From Cerrena zonata (lineage: Eukaryota; Basidiomycota; Agaricomycetes; Polyporales; Cerrenaceae), in contig JASBNA010000025.1 in the NCBI GenBank assembly GCA_038087015.1, forward strand, positions 248,001 through 312,000: a stretch of 64,000 nt of DNA. Direction: 5' to 3'. The position numbers and the translations under genes are program-made. Below are positions 13,213-26,000 of this stretch, one piece after another. Every line of letters starts with the position of its first letter. Positions within the stretch are counted from its first letter, which is position 1. The notes below the pieces were generated by a model, which was not told the origin of the DNA, searched no databases, and saw nothing but the letters and a program-made list of their open reading frames with translations.

Positions 13213-13829
13213 TCATGGGATCTACAGCATGATATATTATTCTTACCTCACGGAGTAATAAGGAGAAGATATGGTCCTTCAGGGAGAACATCTAACAAGG
13301 GTGAAATTGAGTTTTTGGGAGGAATTCAAAGTTGTAAATTGGATAACCCACTACAGAACTTGAATCTGAGTAACTCAGACGGTGGTCACGGTGTACCCGA
13401 GTCATGGTATGATGACGTTGTCAAACTTGTCATCAAAGTTAAAGTGACAAATCCGGTCAAGCGTCGAGAAGCTTGAGATTCGAGATATCATACATTCATG
13501 AGCCACCTTGTCGCATATTGCTGCGGTACTAAGCACCTCTTCGGAAGAATGGGGAGGCATACTGCAAGTTTCTCCTTGCCAACAATCTGAAGATCTGAAG
13601 AATGTATATTCCAAATTTACTGAGTTCCCACGGGTACCTCGTATTTCTCACGCTTTAAAGTGATGTCATCGGCAGTAACTTTAACTTTTGACCACCATGT
13701 TATTCCGCGTTCAAAGGCTTCAGCTTACAATTCCTCGCGTTGAAAAGGACGTATTAGATCTCAATATCTAGTAACAGTGTACTTGGGGTATACTGAACCA
13801 TATATGGGTAACACAGTAGTGATATCAGC
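13213..13829. other. Intergenic, no gene recognised
   Basis: This 0.6-kb spacer lies between two plus-strand genes. It contains only short open stretches with no recognisable family. Confidence 0.4.
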
Positions 13830-15825
13830 ATGATGTCGCGTACGAATGCCGGTGGCCCTGAAGAGGCTCGGTTACCATTGGCAGATATATATCGTGCCTT
13901 GTCATCTCTTGGAGTGCAAATCGCTGAAGAAGAACTGGAGCAGGTGTACACAGGTGCTTTCGGCGAAACGATAAACTTCTTTGTCAATCATGTCATTGGT
14001 CGACGCGAGGTCTCAAATGTTCGAGGCCAAATACAATCATATATCGAGGTCAGCGTGAATCTGTATTTACACGTCCTTCTCTAACTGTGTTGATTGACAT
14101 AGAAGCATGGCCACCACAAACCTGCCATCATCTTCTGTTACTAGGCTGAACCGAGCTGAATTTCAGCTTCGCTCACTTGAGCACCGGCTGCGCGAGTTGA
14201 AAACTCATCAAGAACAAACAAAACATAGTTTAGATGCCACTCGTAAGCTGTTCTATCATTCTGAATTGTAATATTGATACAGATACAGGATGTATCGAAG
14301 AGTCCGAAATGGATATGCTACAAGAGCAATGTGAGGACAAACGAATGCGGAAACTGTTGCTCTCTCTTTTAGCACAAAAGGAACAAATTCGAATATCAAG
14401 AGTGTCGACATTGAGTCAGAGAATATCATCAGAACGGTCAGTATATCGCACTTTCTGCACTAGATTCCAATGTTCATGTCTAATCTCATTCAGCTCCGAG
14501 TCACAGGTAGGCATTGTCATCGTATCTTATTTTCAACCTTAACAGACGGCTTTGGACAGCGATATATAAATATTGAGGATATACCCGACATCGAATCGTT
14601 GGATCTTCGTCCACCGCGTTCCGTACGGGCTGACTACACTCGTGACGCTCTTGCAGTGAGTGGGCTCATTGTCTTTACTTTTCCACGAGTACTGAACTCG
14701 AAAGTACTGCAGAAGCTACAGTCCTATACGTTGGAAACAGTCAGATTGAGATCATCTTCGTCGTCCTCTCAAATGGAGACCAAAGTAGCGTTGGAGGATC
14801 GCTTGCTTCATCTAATAGCTGGTTCGATGAACCTCCCTCCGGAGAATGAACATGTCGCCCAGAAACAGTGGGTCCCATCTCTTTCCGTTGAATAGCTCAT
14901 AACCTGAACTTGGTGTCATGTTCCAGCGCAACAATCATTGATACACTTAAATGTCGAAAACACCCTATTTCGAAAACCAGTTCCACAGGTTTTCGGGAAG
15001 ACAAGCAGGATGCTAAGAAGAACGCAGAACGGGTGGTATGTATCTTCACCGAGAGGTAATCTCGTTTGCTGACTGCTTTATAGCAAAGCAAAGAACATAC
15101 GTTGGAGAAAACGATGAAACAAACTCTATCCTTGTTGAAATCCTCTAACGAACAGCTCCGGGAGGTATGTTTCACTTGTATTCCCCGTAGACGCAAATGA
15201 TATCATTCGAGACTATAATCTACAGCTTAACTTGTTCAACACATCAACAATACCTAGCCTTAAGGTATCTCTAGAAGAAGACAAAGATGCTGCTTTAGGG
15301 TACATCGACACCCTTACAAAATCTCTTAACAAATGCCCCTCGTTTGTAGGTGCCCCGAATACGGTAGCTACCAGCCGGGGAAAGGTATGTCTGCCGTTAT
15401 CATCTACTAACGACACTTTTCGTTAACCTGATATACAGAGTATATCCCGGTTCAAAGAAGACCTTACGAGGGATATTGTTCAAGGTAAGAGCTTACCCTG
15501 ATAAATTCGATGGTATTCTTATTATCACTATTGTAGCCCACGAAACACATGAATTCTTATCAAAAGCTGTCCTCAACACTTTTGAGAGCTCTTCGGAGGT
15601 CTCGGAAAAGATCTGTACGTTTTCTATAGAATGCACCACACCTCATATTCACGTATTTTTCGTACAGGTGATCATTTGAGGGAAAGAGAAGGGACGACAA
15701 CCACCCAGACTCGACGTCTTCAAAATACGATATCGAAGAGTAAAAAAGTCGGAAATGGTCTAGTCCGAGATATCGAAACTTTGTTAAAGGAGGTCGATTT
15801 GATCACTAAGGGAGCTTTGTCGTGA
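13830..15825 (+). CDS. Coiled-coil protein, function unknown
   Basis: I do not recognise the family. The first exon, from the ATG at 13830, is MMSRTNAGG then LADIYRALSSLGVQIAEEE, a helical segment. Later exons are rich in heptad-like sequence: RAEFQLRSLEHRLRELKTHQ, DMLQEQCEDKRMRKLLLSLL, NLFNTSTIPSLKVSLEEDK and TRRLQNTISKSKKVG. The protein ends DLITKGALS. The pattern (short N-terminal helical domain, then long coiled coils) recalls cytoskeletal, kinetochore or augmin-type subunits, but no signature confirms that. The join between the first exon and MATTNLPSS (ATG at 14107) does not keep frame with any obvious GT-AG pair. The model is therefore uncertain there, and the true start could be 14107. 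Confidence 0.55.
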
Positions 15826-17205
15826 TCTTCAAGAATGGAGACATGTCCTGATGTATATTCTTGAACCGTTCTCCTATACATATCCGTACACTGAGACAAT
15901 CGAAGCTTCAGGTACAAAGGATCGCCTAGATATGCTTACTCTAGCCGACTGTGCGGTTACAGTATCGATCGGCGACCAAACTCAATGTTGCGTCGCGGGT
16001 AGTAGAGAAAAGACCTGCGTTCCGAATTGTTGGGTAGAGTTTGACTTTGAATATCGTTTTGAAGAATACGGCACAAAAGGCACTCACCCCGGCATTATAT
16101 TAATATTACATACCCAAACATTCGGGCTTCGGGTTCAGGCTAGGTTGTCACAGAGAGAGAGCAATAAAAATCTCGTAATACATTGGGACGGGGGAGGGAA
16201 CTTAGTCAAGGGTATATGATACACAATCGGTATTGTATAAATACTACTATTGACTTTTGGGGCTTAATTCGCGAAGCCCTTCGCGTGGGTACCGAGACAA
16301 GGCAAGAAGAAGAAAAGAAGAGGAAGAGAGAGAAAAGGGAGACCAAGACAGGACAAGATGAGATCGACAGGGGGAAACGAGTGATAACTCGTGACACTGG
16401 TACGTGTGTACTAGTGGCGCAGTCGTGATACGAGGACGGTGATACCGTAATAGTAATAAAGTCGAGAGAGATGCGAGGAGAGTGAGAGAAAAGGAAAAGA
16501 GGGCCGTAACAAGCGGTATGGATATATGAGAGGGGAGAAAATGCGATTTGAGCATTGGGACATGAGAGAGGCGTGAAAAAGGAGGATAAAAAAAGTTGGT
16601 TAGAAAATGCAGCGGGATGCAGAGGATGATGGAGGAAGACAGCTACATGCGAGCAAGGGAAGAATGTGGCTAAGAAAAGGAATAGTGTGGGAGAGGAAGA
16701 TCTAACGAGCACCCAATCAAGTGTGGCAGAACTTCGGGAAATGACATGTGATGCAAATGAGAAAAAACTGACGCAATGCAACACCGACAGAAAATGAGTA
16801 GAATGACAGAAAAAGGAAAATAACGGGAAGAAACGGAGAGGAATAGGAGATCGAGTGTGAGATAGAGATAGCTACAGTGGAGGTTTGTGGAGAAAAGGAA
16901 CCCGAGAGGAGAATAACGGAGAGGAACGACGTTAGATGATGATGGGAGAGCAGAAAGCGGAGGGAGACTTGATGAATGATGAGCATGTCTGAAATTGTAA
17001 TGTCCACGACACAGACAGTCCGGGGATAGGATAAAAAACGGAGCCAATGCGTTTGCGACAAGAGAAGACGACAGCAGCGACGAAAATGCGTGACCAAACG
17101 ATGAGGGACGACCACAAATATGGACAAATGAAAAGAACTTGAAGGATTTAGACTTCTAACAGGAACCACAACCGTTTAAAATGTTGTACCGAAAATCAGA
17201 GATTT
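15826..17205. other. Convergent intergenic region, purine-rich on the plus strand
   Basis: The spacer holds the 3' ends of the coiled-coil gene and the GATA factor. From about 16290 to 16960 the plus strand is strongly purine-rich (GAGA/GGAA runs), so the GATA-factor strand is CT-rich. Long open frames here on the minus strand (for example 16206-16784) are compositional and encode only Ser/Phe/Leu-rich sequence. A long CT-rich 3' UTR of the GATA gene is the simplest reading. Confidence 0.45.
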
Positions 17206-20004
17206 TCAGTAGGCCTGCATGGCAACATCGTAATAGTCGTGTGCAGAACCTGCGGTCCAGTCGTTCGGAAGCATCGGTGGGTGGACCTGTAACGAGCCCA
17301 TGGACATTTTCGGTGATTCGTCCGGAGGGAGCATGGGAGGATGGAGGTAGGTTGCAAACAAACTGTCCGTATCGTCCTGCTGCATGGCATTTGAATGATG
17401 GAGGAAATCCATGCTGTTGTCTTCTCCACCCGCTCCATTTCCGTTATGAGATGGAGGGAGCATAGGAGGGTGAACGAAGCTATGAGGAGAATTTTCGGGA
17501 GGAAGAAGCATGGGAGGGTGCCATGAGCCGTTAATGTTATTACGGAGGATGCTATACTGCGAAAAGCTCTCGCTGAATGGGAAGTCCATGGATCGTTGCG
17601 AGTGAGAGGTGGCCGAAGACGCAGCAGAGAAGTCGGAGAAAGAGCTATAAGAGACTGCGGAGGACGGAGGCTCGGAGATGGAGTCGTTGCTCATTCGTCG
17701 TCTCTTGTTTGACCTGGTGTCAGAGCCGTCAAAGTCCGAAGAATCGCCTGTCGAAAATGAAAATGCATCTTGCTGACTGTTGTACATCTGCTGGTGCATT
17801 GAATCAGGGTGGTAAGGTCCAGGGAAGTTCGTGTTAAAGCCGAACTGTCCGACATAGCTGCCGTCGTTAGAAAGATGCCCATTCTGTGGATTCCCAAGAG
17901 CACCCATTAATTCTGACTGCGTGTGTCCAGTAAAATCGTTGTCGGGGTAGCCAAGCTGCGCCGTGCTGCTATCTGGAGCAAGAGTGGGCGTATCGGCCGT
18001 TGGCGATGCACGACGGCTGGCACCGGGCGAAGCAGACGGAGTCTCTGATACGGTTCCTCCAGTGGTACCTCGGCGAGCATCATGACGAGCACGCTTCCGA
18101 ATGACATCAGACTTCATGGAGATAGGCCTAGCAGAGCCATGCAACTTGAAGCTGTAGAACATTACGTTGGTCAGTTCCCGAATGTTACAGTAAAATCACA
18201 AAGGACTTACTATAGGCCACAACTATCGGAAATGAGCGAGAGGAGACGTAAATGAGCGAAGCGATGAGAATAAGAAGTTGAAAAATACGTACGCATTGCA
18301 GACTGTCTTGCCCTCATCGTCCTTACGCCACAGGGGAGTTGCCGTAGTGTGGCAGTTGTAGCACTGGGCTGGAAGCCAAAATTTTAGCGCAATTCTATTG
18401 ACTGCAGCCTCATGTTAAGCACGTACCAACAACTTCTTGAGATTCCTGACGAGGGGCAGCTTGTGATCGGTTTTCGCCGTGATTGTTACGCATGCTCTTG
18501 GGACGGGGTCGTTTGTGTAATTTGCAGTAGAGACCACAAGCATTGCAATTCAATTCGTCGTTCAACCCACGTCGCCACAAGGGGGTGTGAGTGGCTCCGC
18601 AGTTCGAACACTCGGCCTTGACACCGCCGGGCGCAGAGTTGTTGTTCACCTGGGCAGATGTCACCCCATTAACTGGAGTGGCGCTGGGTCCCGAGTTTCG
18701 AGTAGACACCGATTGTGTTCGAACACTAAGAGAAGGGCGCTTGCCGTTCGTGGGCAGAGTCGGTGCGGGAGGCGAAGGGTCGGGTCCGAGACGAGAAGGC
18801 GTAATGGTGCGAGGTGGCTCCTCTTTGAAACCGAGTGGCGAGTAAGTGTCGGGTAGAGATGTTTTCATCTCGATGTCAGGACTGTCATTATGGTTATTGT
18901 GGGTCATACTGTGAATGTTGGCGTTGAAAGTAGCGGTAGACCAGCTACCGGGGCTATCTGCGCTCAGGAGCTCGTCCAAGGGGAGCTCAATCGTCGGCCG
19001 GGGGATGGAAAAGCCATCCGAGGACGTATTGGTGTTGAGACCAACACCCTCGCCGTAATTCATCGCATTCGTCAGTGTGGGAGTAGGATAGAGGAGTGCA
19101 GCAGGACCAAAGTCGTTGGAGAAGATGGAGGGGAAACGGAGGGAGACAGTAGGGTAATCGTCAGAGGTAGAAGTGCTGCTCATCTCGTTGTGTTGTTTTC
19201 GACCGCGGTGGGTAAGTGGCGGGTCTTTCTCGTTGGTGTCGAGAATGGCACCGTCAGAGGCATTATTGCTTCGAGTGGAAGGACGACCACGCTTAATGGT
19301 GTCCCTAAATTCAGCAGAGGGCTTCAGGTCGGGCTTTCTGGACGCAGAAGAGCCGGTAGGGGGAGAAGGTTGGTCAACGGCGAAGGTAAATTGCATACGG
19401 TGAATGCGGCCGGTGAGATGGGTGGCCTCGCGTTCGCGCTCCTTTTCAGCAGCGCGCTGCTGAAGGAGTTCGGTCGACTGGTTGCGTCTGAAGCCGGGAG
19501 CCTGGAGTTCTTCGATGCTCCTAGGAAAAGCACAGGGTAAGCAACGGGAGACGCCCAAGGAAACAAGGAGAGAAAAACAAGGAAAAGCGGAAAAAGAGGG
19601 ATACTGACCGGCCTTTTTCCTTGTCGAGCTTGTCGCCCATGCATTTAGACAGTTTGCGAAAGTCGCGCTTGGACTTTGCGTTGTCGCTATCGACCATGAC
19701 GTTCTGGAGGTGCCATAGTCGCCAGGAGAGATTTTCAAGGCGCTGACCCTGTTCGAGGAAGCCGGCGACCTTGGTGCAGACCTGTAAGGGGTGTTTTCAA
19801 CACCCGGTGGTGGTTGTGAGCGTAGGCGGACAATAAAACTGACCTTCCATGTCTTGGTTAGCGAGTCGGTGTCGCTCAAGTTGCTGAACGGGACAAACGA
19901 CTTGTTCCCCTGTGGTAAGAGGCAAAAAAGAATGTAAGAGGGGTCTATCTGTGAGTGCTGGGGTAACAACGGACTTTGAACTTGAGATTTAGGATGGCGG
20001 GCAT
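17206..20004 (-). CDS. GATA transcription factor with AreA-type N-terminal domain and two zinc fingers
   Basis: DNA-binding regulator of the GATA family. The proposed start is the ATG at 20004 (MPAILNLKFK), which splices to GNKSFVPFSN with a GT-AG intron. An in-frame upstream methionine at 20131 is less likely. The N-terminal block VAGFLEQGQRLENLSWRLWH and NVMVDSDNAKSKRDF (near 19650-19790) matches the AreA/Gaf1 GATA-like N-terminal domain (DUF1752). Finger 1 is CSNCGATHTPLWRRG then CNACGLYCKLHKR. Finger 2 is CYNCHTTATPLWRKD then CNACGLY and KLHGSARP, followed by a basic tail SDVIRKRARH. The fingers are about 35 residues apart. The C-terminus repeats the motif HPPMLPP several times. Nitrogen or iron regulation are possible family roles. 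Which one applies here cannot be told from sequence. Confidence 0.85.
18211..18222 (-). other. 12-nt microexon inside GATA finger 2
   Basis: On the minus strand the exon TTGTGGCCTATA is flanked by AG upstream and GTAAGT downstream. The introns are 18223-18292 and 18152-18210. Only its inclusion joins CNA to FKLHG in frame and restores the last zinc-binding cysteine and GLY of finger 2. Confidence 0.8.
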
Positions 20005-23000
20005 TGACTGTATGCAGAGGAGTGGAAAGAAGGGAGTCAGTGATAACCAGTCGCTCTGGTGAGTTATAGGGCGAAATGAGCCGGGGACGGGCGCCTGTGC
20101 GACTGCCTAAAGAGGCAGGAGGGGGAGGCACGTTGCAGGAGGGGTGAATCTGGGTGAATTCAGAATTTCCCCTGCATCAGTCTATATCTCAACTCGGACG
20201 ATTAAACAATCTCTGTCGCCTACACCGCCCCCAAAAAAGTCTCACCGACACACGCTTCAGGCCTCCGCAGACTCCGCAAATTCCCTTCTCTAATCATTTA
20301 GCCACGATTCATAGGGTTGAGGGGATGCCCAATATGCATATTAGCCCGCTCTCCCGTCCTCCAACGCCCACAGCAACCCTCCGTGGGCGGGAGCCAGTCA
20401 GCCACAGACCCTGAGCCGTTTCATGAAACGGTGTCCGTGGTCTACGCAAAGGTAACAGATTTAGGCCTGCCACTCCCCCGAATGCGGTCAACTGGCCACA
20501 CCACCACCCAGTCCCATTTGGACCCAGAAGCCCAGAAGCTTCACCCATGCCTCGTTGTCGCATTCAGCCTGTTCTCAACGAGGAAAGATGGATGTGTCTC
20601 CAAGGTACTCCCCCCGGGGCGTCTCATGCTCTCCCCGCATCGCATTATACCATTAATGCCTGAGATCCTGTCGGCCAAGCACATCATTCCTGACCACCGT
20701 TCCCCAGCATCCGTCCCGATTCCCCGTATGCCCATGATCACTTCTCCCAAGACACGCCAACAACCCACGGTCCGTCAACCCTCGGTTCGCATTCTATCTT
20801 CGAATGCCGTTCTCATTGGGTTCTGCCCCAAGTCGTGCACTGGCAGGAAGGGGATTCAATACTCGGTCGAATCACCAGTGGCTCTATTCAAGTTCTCAAG
20901 TTTGAAGCACAGGGACTGGTATTAAGTTTGAAAGATTAATTTGTTACCAAATAGAGGCCTTCTGATGTGATACAACAACATGGTGAACCGATCATATTAT
21001 ATGCCTCCTGTCACATCGCTGTTTTCATGTTACTTTTTATTCAGTCTTGTCGAATTTGACAGCAGAGCCGAAACATAGCGCGGAGGTCACCGAACGGAGC
21101 CTGAAAATTCAACAACGACGTCACTGCTTCTTGGGCGCTTCGTAAAATGCGACTTGTCCTTCTACTTTTACGTACCGTATGCATCTCGATGCATTCAGCA
21201 TGCACATTTCCACTACAAACACACCAATACTACTCAATTGTACCTAATACTCATATCTACACGTCTCGTATAACTGGCGGATATCTTAATTGCTCACAGC
21301 GCGTTCAATGGCGCGTTCAAGAACCCTCTTGCTTTTACACTTGCTCCTTGATATATGCCACTAAAAGGTACAGCTTTGACCTGCATATAAAGAGATCCTG
21401 GTATCCGGTGTGCTGCTTTTGCGCTTGTTCTAACCTTGTATGCGTTTATCTTTACTTTTGCTTGTTTTCGGCAATAGCCGAATTATCTCGATGAATTGCT
21501 TGGATATATTTAGCGCCCGCATTTGTTTTCCCCCTGATCAAAGACTCGAAACGATGGTGTGGTACTTTTGCTTCATTTGTGTGTGGTAAATTATTAGCAG
21601 GGACTGTATGTCATTTATGCCTACCAACAAACATGTACTTTCTCGTTCTGTGGTTAATAAACGCCTTCGGGTTGCTTTCTGGAATCCGACATAACACAAG
21701 TTACAACATAAGAATATTACCCCCCTGAACCGCGGCGCACATGATAAACGCATTGAACCCGAAAGGCTACCTTCCTGACAGAACACGAAGTGGCCAACCC
21801 CAACTGACTAGCGAGTTGAAATACACGTTCTTCTATTACTGCAACTCGAAGTGGCACCCTACTCCATTCCTACACTGCAACACGTTCCGGCGGCACACGG
21901 ACGAACTAGTCGTATAGCTATCATTTTTTGACAGGATCTTAGAACCAAGAATCGAGTCCAAACACGTTATAAAGGTTCCGCCGATGTCGAACCGAGCGTT
22001 AATGGTTACGAGTAATGGCATACTATGCCAATTCAAGGGTCTCTGCAGGTCCCACAGAAGAACACGCATCTGTCAAGTACGCCTTAGAGCCAGATCACCA
22101 AGACAATCAAAGCAGTAGTCAACAAAGGGTCCATCAAGCTTCCTCCATCCGAGAAGAGTCAAAAAGAATAGAGAACATTAGCATCAGTACCCGCAGTGAA
22201 AGCCGTAGCGATGCACGGTGTTCTTCATCAATGGAAACAAGTACATCTTGCCGCCAAGAACCAGATAGGTTGTCAAGAAGATGAAGTAGTTGGGACGTAT
22301 AGCCACTGACGGCCTGAGTAACAAACACGTCGTCGCCTCACACGAAGGCAATAATTCCATGCGTCATGGAGAGTTATATGGAATACGCGATATCATGGTC
22401 GGCCGAGTATCAAAGATGATGAGGTGTAATCCCATCAAGCCACAAGTCACGCAAGACTTCTCAGTACGTATAAAAGATTCCTAGGTTCCTGGAGCCTACC
22501 TGTACCCAAATTCTGCTCTAAAATGCAACCACTTGAACACAGGGCTGTAAGAGGGATCAGAAATGCTATCGTAAGGTCAGTGGGAATTAAGAACCGCGGA
22601 AAAGAATGGGTTCATTAAGGGAAGCCCTCCACTGTGATTAATAAGGAGGAGCTGTACGCATTCCGGGTACTAACACACTACCGTGGACAATTACCCACCT
22701 TCTTCGATTGAGACCCCTCATTAGGAGACCGCAAGAAAAAAAATTGTGGCATCAGAGTACCGTTCGGACTCTCCACACCCACCGCTATTTTTGCCGAAAG
22801 GATCAACCAGGCCCAGGACGAGTGTGGTGTCACGAGATCGCGTCAGAGGGAAGAAGCATCCCCGGAAAAATCTCACGGGGGTAATTATGACAGGGTCGAA
22901 TGTGGAGATCGCTGGGTTGTATCGTCCTCGAGGCAGCTCATAAGTATGCTCCCTTAACCTTCTGGAAATATTCCCGGCGATTCCCAGGTTGTGTTCATTC

Positions 23001-26000
23001 AGGAGTGAAGCGAACGTGACTGAGATTGTGATTGGGTGGGGTGGGGACTTCATTTGGGGTGCGAGGAAACGGGAGTGAGAGGAAGGATACAGAGACGGAC
23101 GCCACTGTCATATGTCGTGTATCAGGTATTGAGAAGACCGGGGGGACGGAGGAGAGAAACATAGATGGCAAGGATGACCTGTTTCTCGGATTCACGCGCC
23201 TTGGATCTCGATGTTGCAATAACATAGGTGTCCATAACTTGTACCCTTTCCTGACGGCCCCGATACTCGAAATCTGTAAAGAAGCCCGAGAGTCAAGAAC
23301 CTGTGCTGATTTGTCGCCAGTGGCGTACCAGGTGGTTTGATAGACACCCTCCAAGATGTATTGCCAGACTGAATGGCGGATAGAAATGGGCGTTACGGAA
23401 GTAACGGCTCGTCCGAAATACAAATCGTAGGCTTGCAGAAAGATTCTTTAGGTCCGGATGAACCGCGTCAATTGAACGCATGTTAAGAGATGCTGAGATA
23501 CCTCTTTGCCGTGGATAGGGACCAATTAGGTATGCGATACAGGCCTACTGTGCATGTGCCAAGTTCGTGAGTACAGTCTACTAACGTCAAGGGTCAGTTG
23601 GATCGCGGGGGAAGCTCAGGAAGGGGTCTAAAATCAAAAGAAGACGGAGAGAGGAAGACTGGACATGGAAAGATCGAGATGTTTGAATGCACGTTTATTT
23701 CCTCCTAACCCCGATGATAATAATAGGAAATACCAGGCCTGGAAGAGCAGGTGAATCCGGGATGACGACTCGTTCAATTGAATACTTGTCCCTTGACGAA
23801 ACAGACCGTTAGTTTGGGGTACCCTCAGTGATAACAATGCAAACTGCACAGGTATAAACAGTTGAGGGGTTCACCGCTCCAATGCCCCAGAACCAATGGC
23901 AATGGCTCTCAAAATACGTTGAAGTCCGAAGAGCGCCAAGCCGACTGGGTCGAAGTTTCCGTGGGGTCACTCGATCAGAAGAAAGAAGATTCGGCCCATT
24001 GGTTAGCTGTGAACGTGAGCAATCTCTGCTGAGACGCGCCCGCCTAGCCCAAGCGTTCTGATACATGTTGTGATGGCCCAATTCACAATTCAGACTCAGC
24101 AAGGCAAGTGGGACTTGGAACTGTGTAACGCTTCAGAGATAGAGTGGATTAAAATAAACTGATACTCTCACCTCTTACGGGTTTATGAGTTTTCGTCGTA
24201 GTATATAGTTGTTATTGGTCAGACCAACCAGGGTCCTCCATCCGGGGAACGCCTTCTACGAGCCTCGAGGCAACTGGGAAGTTCGTACGTTGTAACTAAA
24301 ATGCACAGGGAATGCATTGATGCGAGTCGGTCGGTGGACAAGACTTGTTCTCGTTTTCCTCTCTTTCTCGACGTGCATGGCGTACTGAGATCCGATAAGC
24401 AAGAGCTGTTCTTATCGATAAGAGCGCGGAGGGGAAAGAAATGCTTATGAAGGTGATCACGTGTAAGGGCTTTCCGAGTAGCTCGGGGGTCGAGACGGGT
24501 GCAAATGGCAATCATGCTTGACTTGGTAGTAAGTCAGAAGGTGGACATAGGAATTAGTGCCATCAGATGTTGTGGAGACAAGGCAAGATTGTAGTGCGTA
24601 TCAGACGTGTGCCTCGACTTGCGGAAACGAGTCTGACACAGACTAAGACAAAGTGGGGACATCGAGAGCTTGTACCGGGATCGGAAAGAAGGGATATCAA
24701 CTCGTTGTGAGCACGACATAACATGCTGCTCAGTACAACACGGGACTTCAAGAAAGGCAACCGTACGCAGGCGGCAGGGAGTCGGCATAACACTGCGTAT
24801 ATTAACATTCGATAATTTCGATGCAGACCCTGAGTAGGGATCATACAATGGAGTAGGTCCAAGGAACAAAATCGTCCTCGTTGTAGTACGCAGGAGATAT
24901 ACAGCGGCAGATTCCATCCAGCAACACGTTCCAAATTCAACGGAATGGAAAGCCGCATGCAGCGTGGTAGAAAAGAAGATCGAGCCGCGGTAGGGAAGGT
25001 CTCGGCGATCGTGCGATCACGATCCCCTCAGATCAGGGACCTAAGGTAAGGTTTCATTTTGAACTCTGAGCATATGTATGGGACTGTATGGGACCGACGG
25101 GTAGTCCATGGTAGCGCACGTTTCCGCGATAACTTGACAAGATACACCAAAGATAGAATTGACAGCGCCAGAGAAGCCCACGTTGGAAAAGATAAGTACG
25201 TCGTGATCATCCAAGATCCGGACCATTATTAAGGGGAGCGATAGCCATGTTTAGAGTCCGCAGATTCCGTAAGCCGAGGTCCAAAGTGTCAAGGCGTGGA
25301 GATATGAAAACAAGCACTAGCAGTAATCAGCTCATGTCTCGTTCACCAGGCCGGGTGGCCTTCGCACGGAAGCAAATCAAGTTGAAATTGCTCACGGATC
25401 GTGCTAGGAGGGGGTTATAAAAATCGGACCGCAGAAAAAGCCAGATTTCAGAGAGCTATCGTATACAGCCTCCAGACCTCATTTGTCGACAAAAATGACA
25501 TATAGGTATACCAGAAAAAGCCACCGACGATCATGATACGTCAATCTGACGTTGTCGGTGGAAAAACATCGATGTATCCAGTTTTAAGCACGTTCGGAAG
25601 ATAGGAGAATCGGTCCTAGACTTCTCGCCGGTGTCTTCTCCTTACCGGAATCAGCAAACAATGAAAGGCTAAGTAATACCAGAAAAGATCTTACCTCTAG
25701 TAGGGGCGTGATATTGAGATGATATTTGTATGAATAGGTCCACAAAAATCTCTTTAAAACAGGAGGGATCGCTGAGGCATGATGCAAGCAACAGAGATGA
25801 ACCCGTCAACGTCGATCATGAATGATGCCTCAGGTACGTCAAAATGCTTCCTGGAATAATATCGCAGAGTTAGGAAAGAGCGTGTGACAGTATACAGGAT
25901 GCAAGTTTCAATAGAAACCTACCAGGATCTAAATAAGCCCGACGGAGCAGTTTCACTGTCTCCGAGCTGAGTACTTGTACCGTCGTTCCGAATGTGTTGA

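Noticed and set aside
16206..16784. 192-residue minus-strand open frame
   Set aside because: It lies in a purine/pyrimidine-biased tract and its Ser/Phe/Leu-rich translation has no domain; open frames are expected from composition.
22721..23423. Two overlapping minus-strand frames of 110 and 142 residues
   Set aside because: No recognisable family, no consistent splicing, and composition is not clearly coding.
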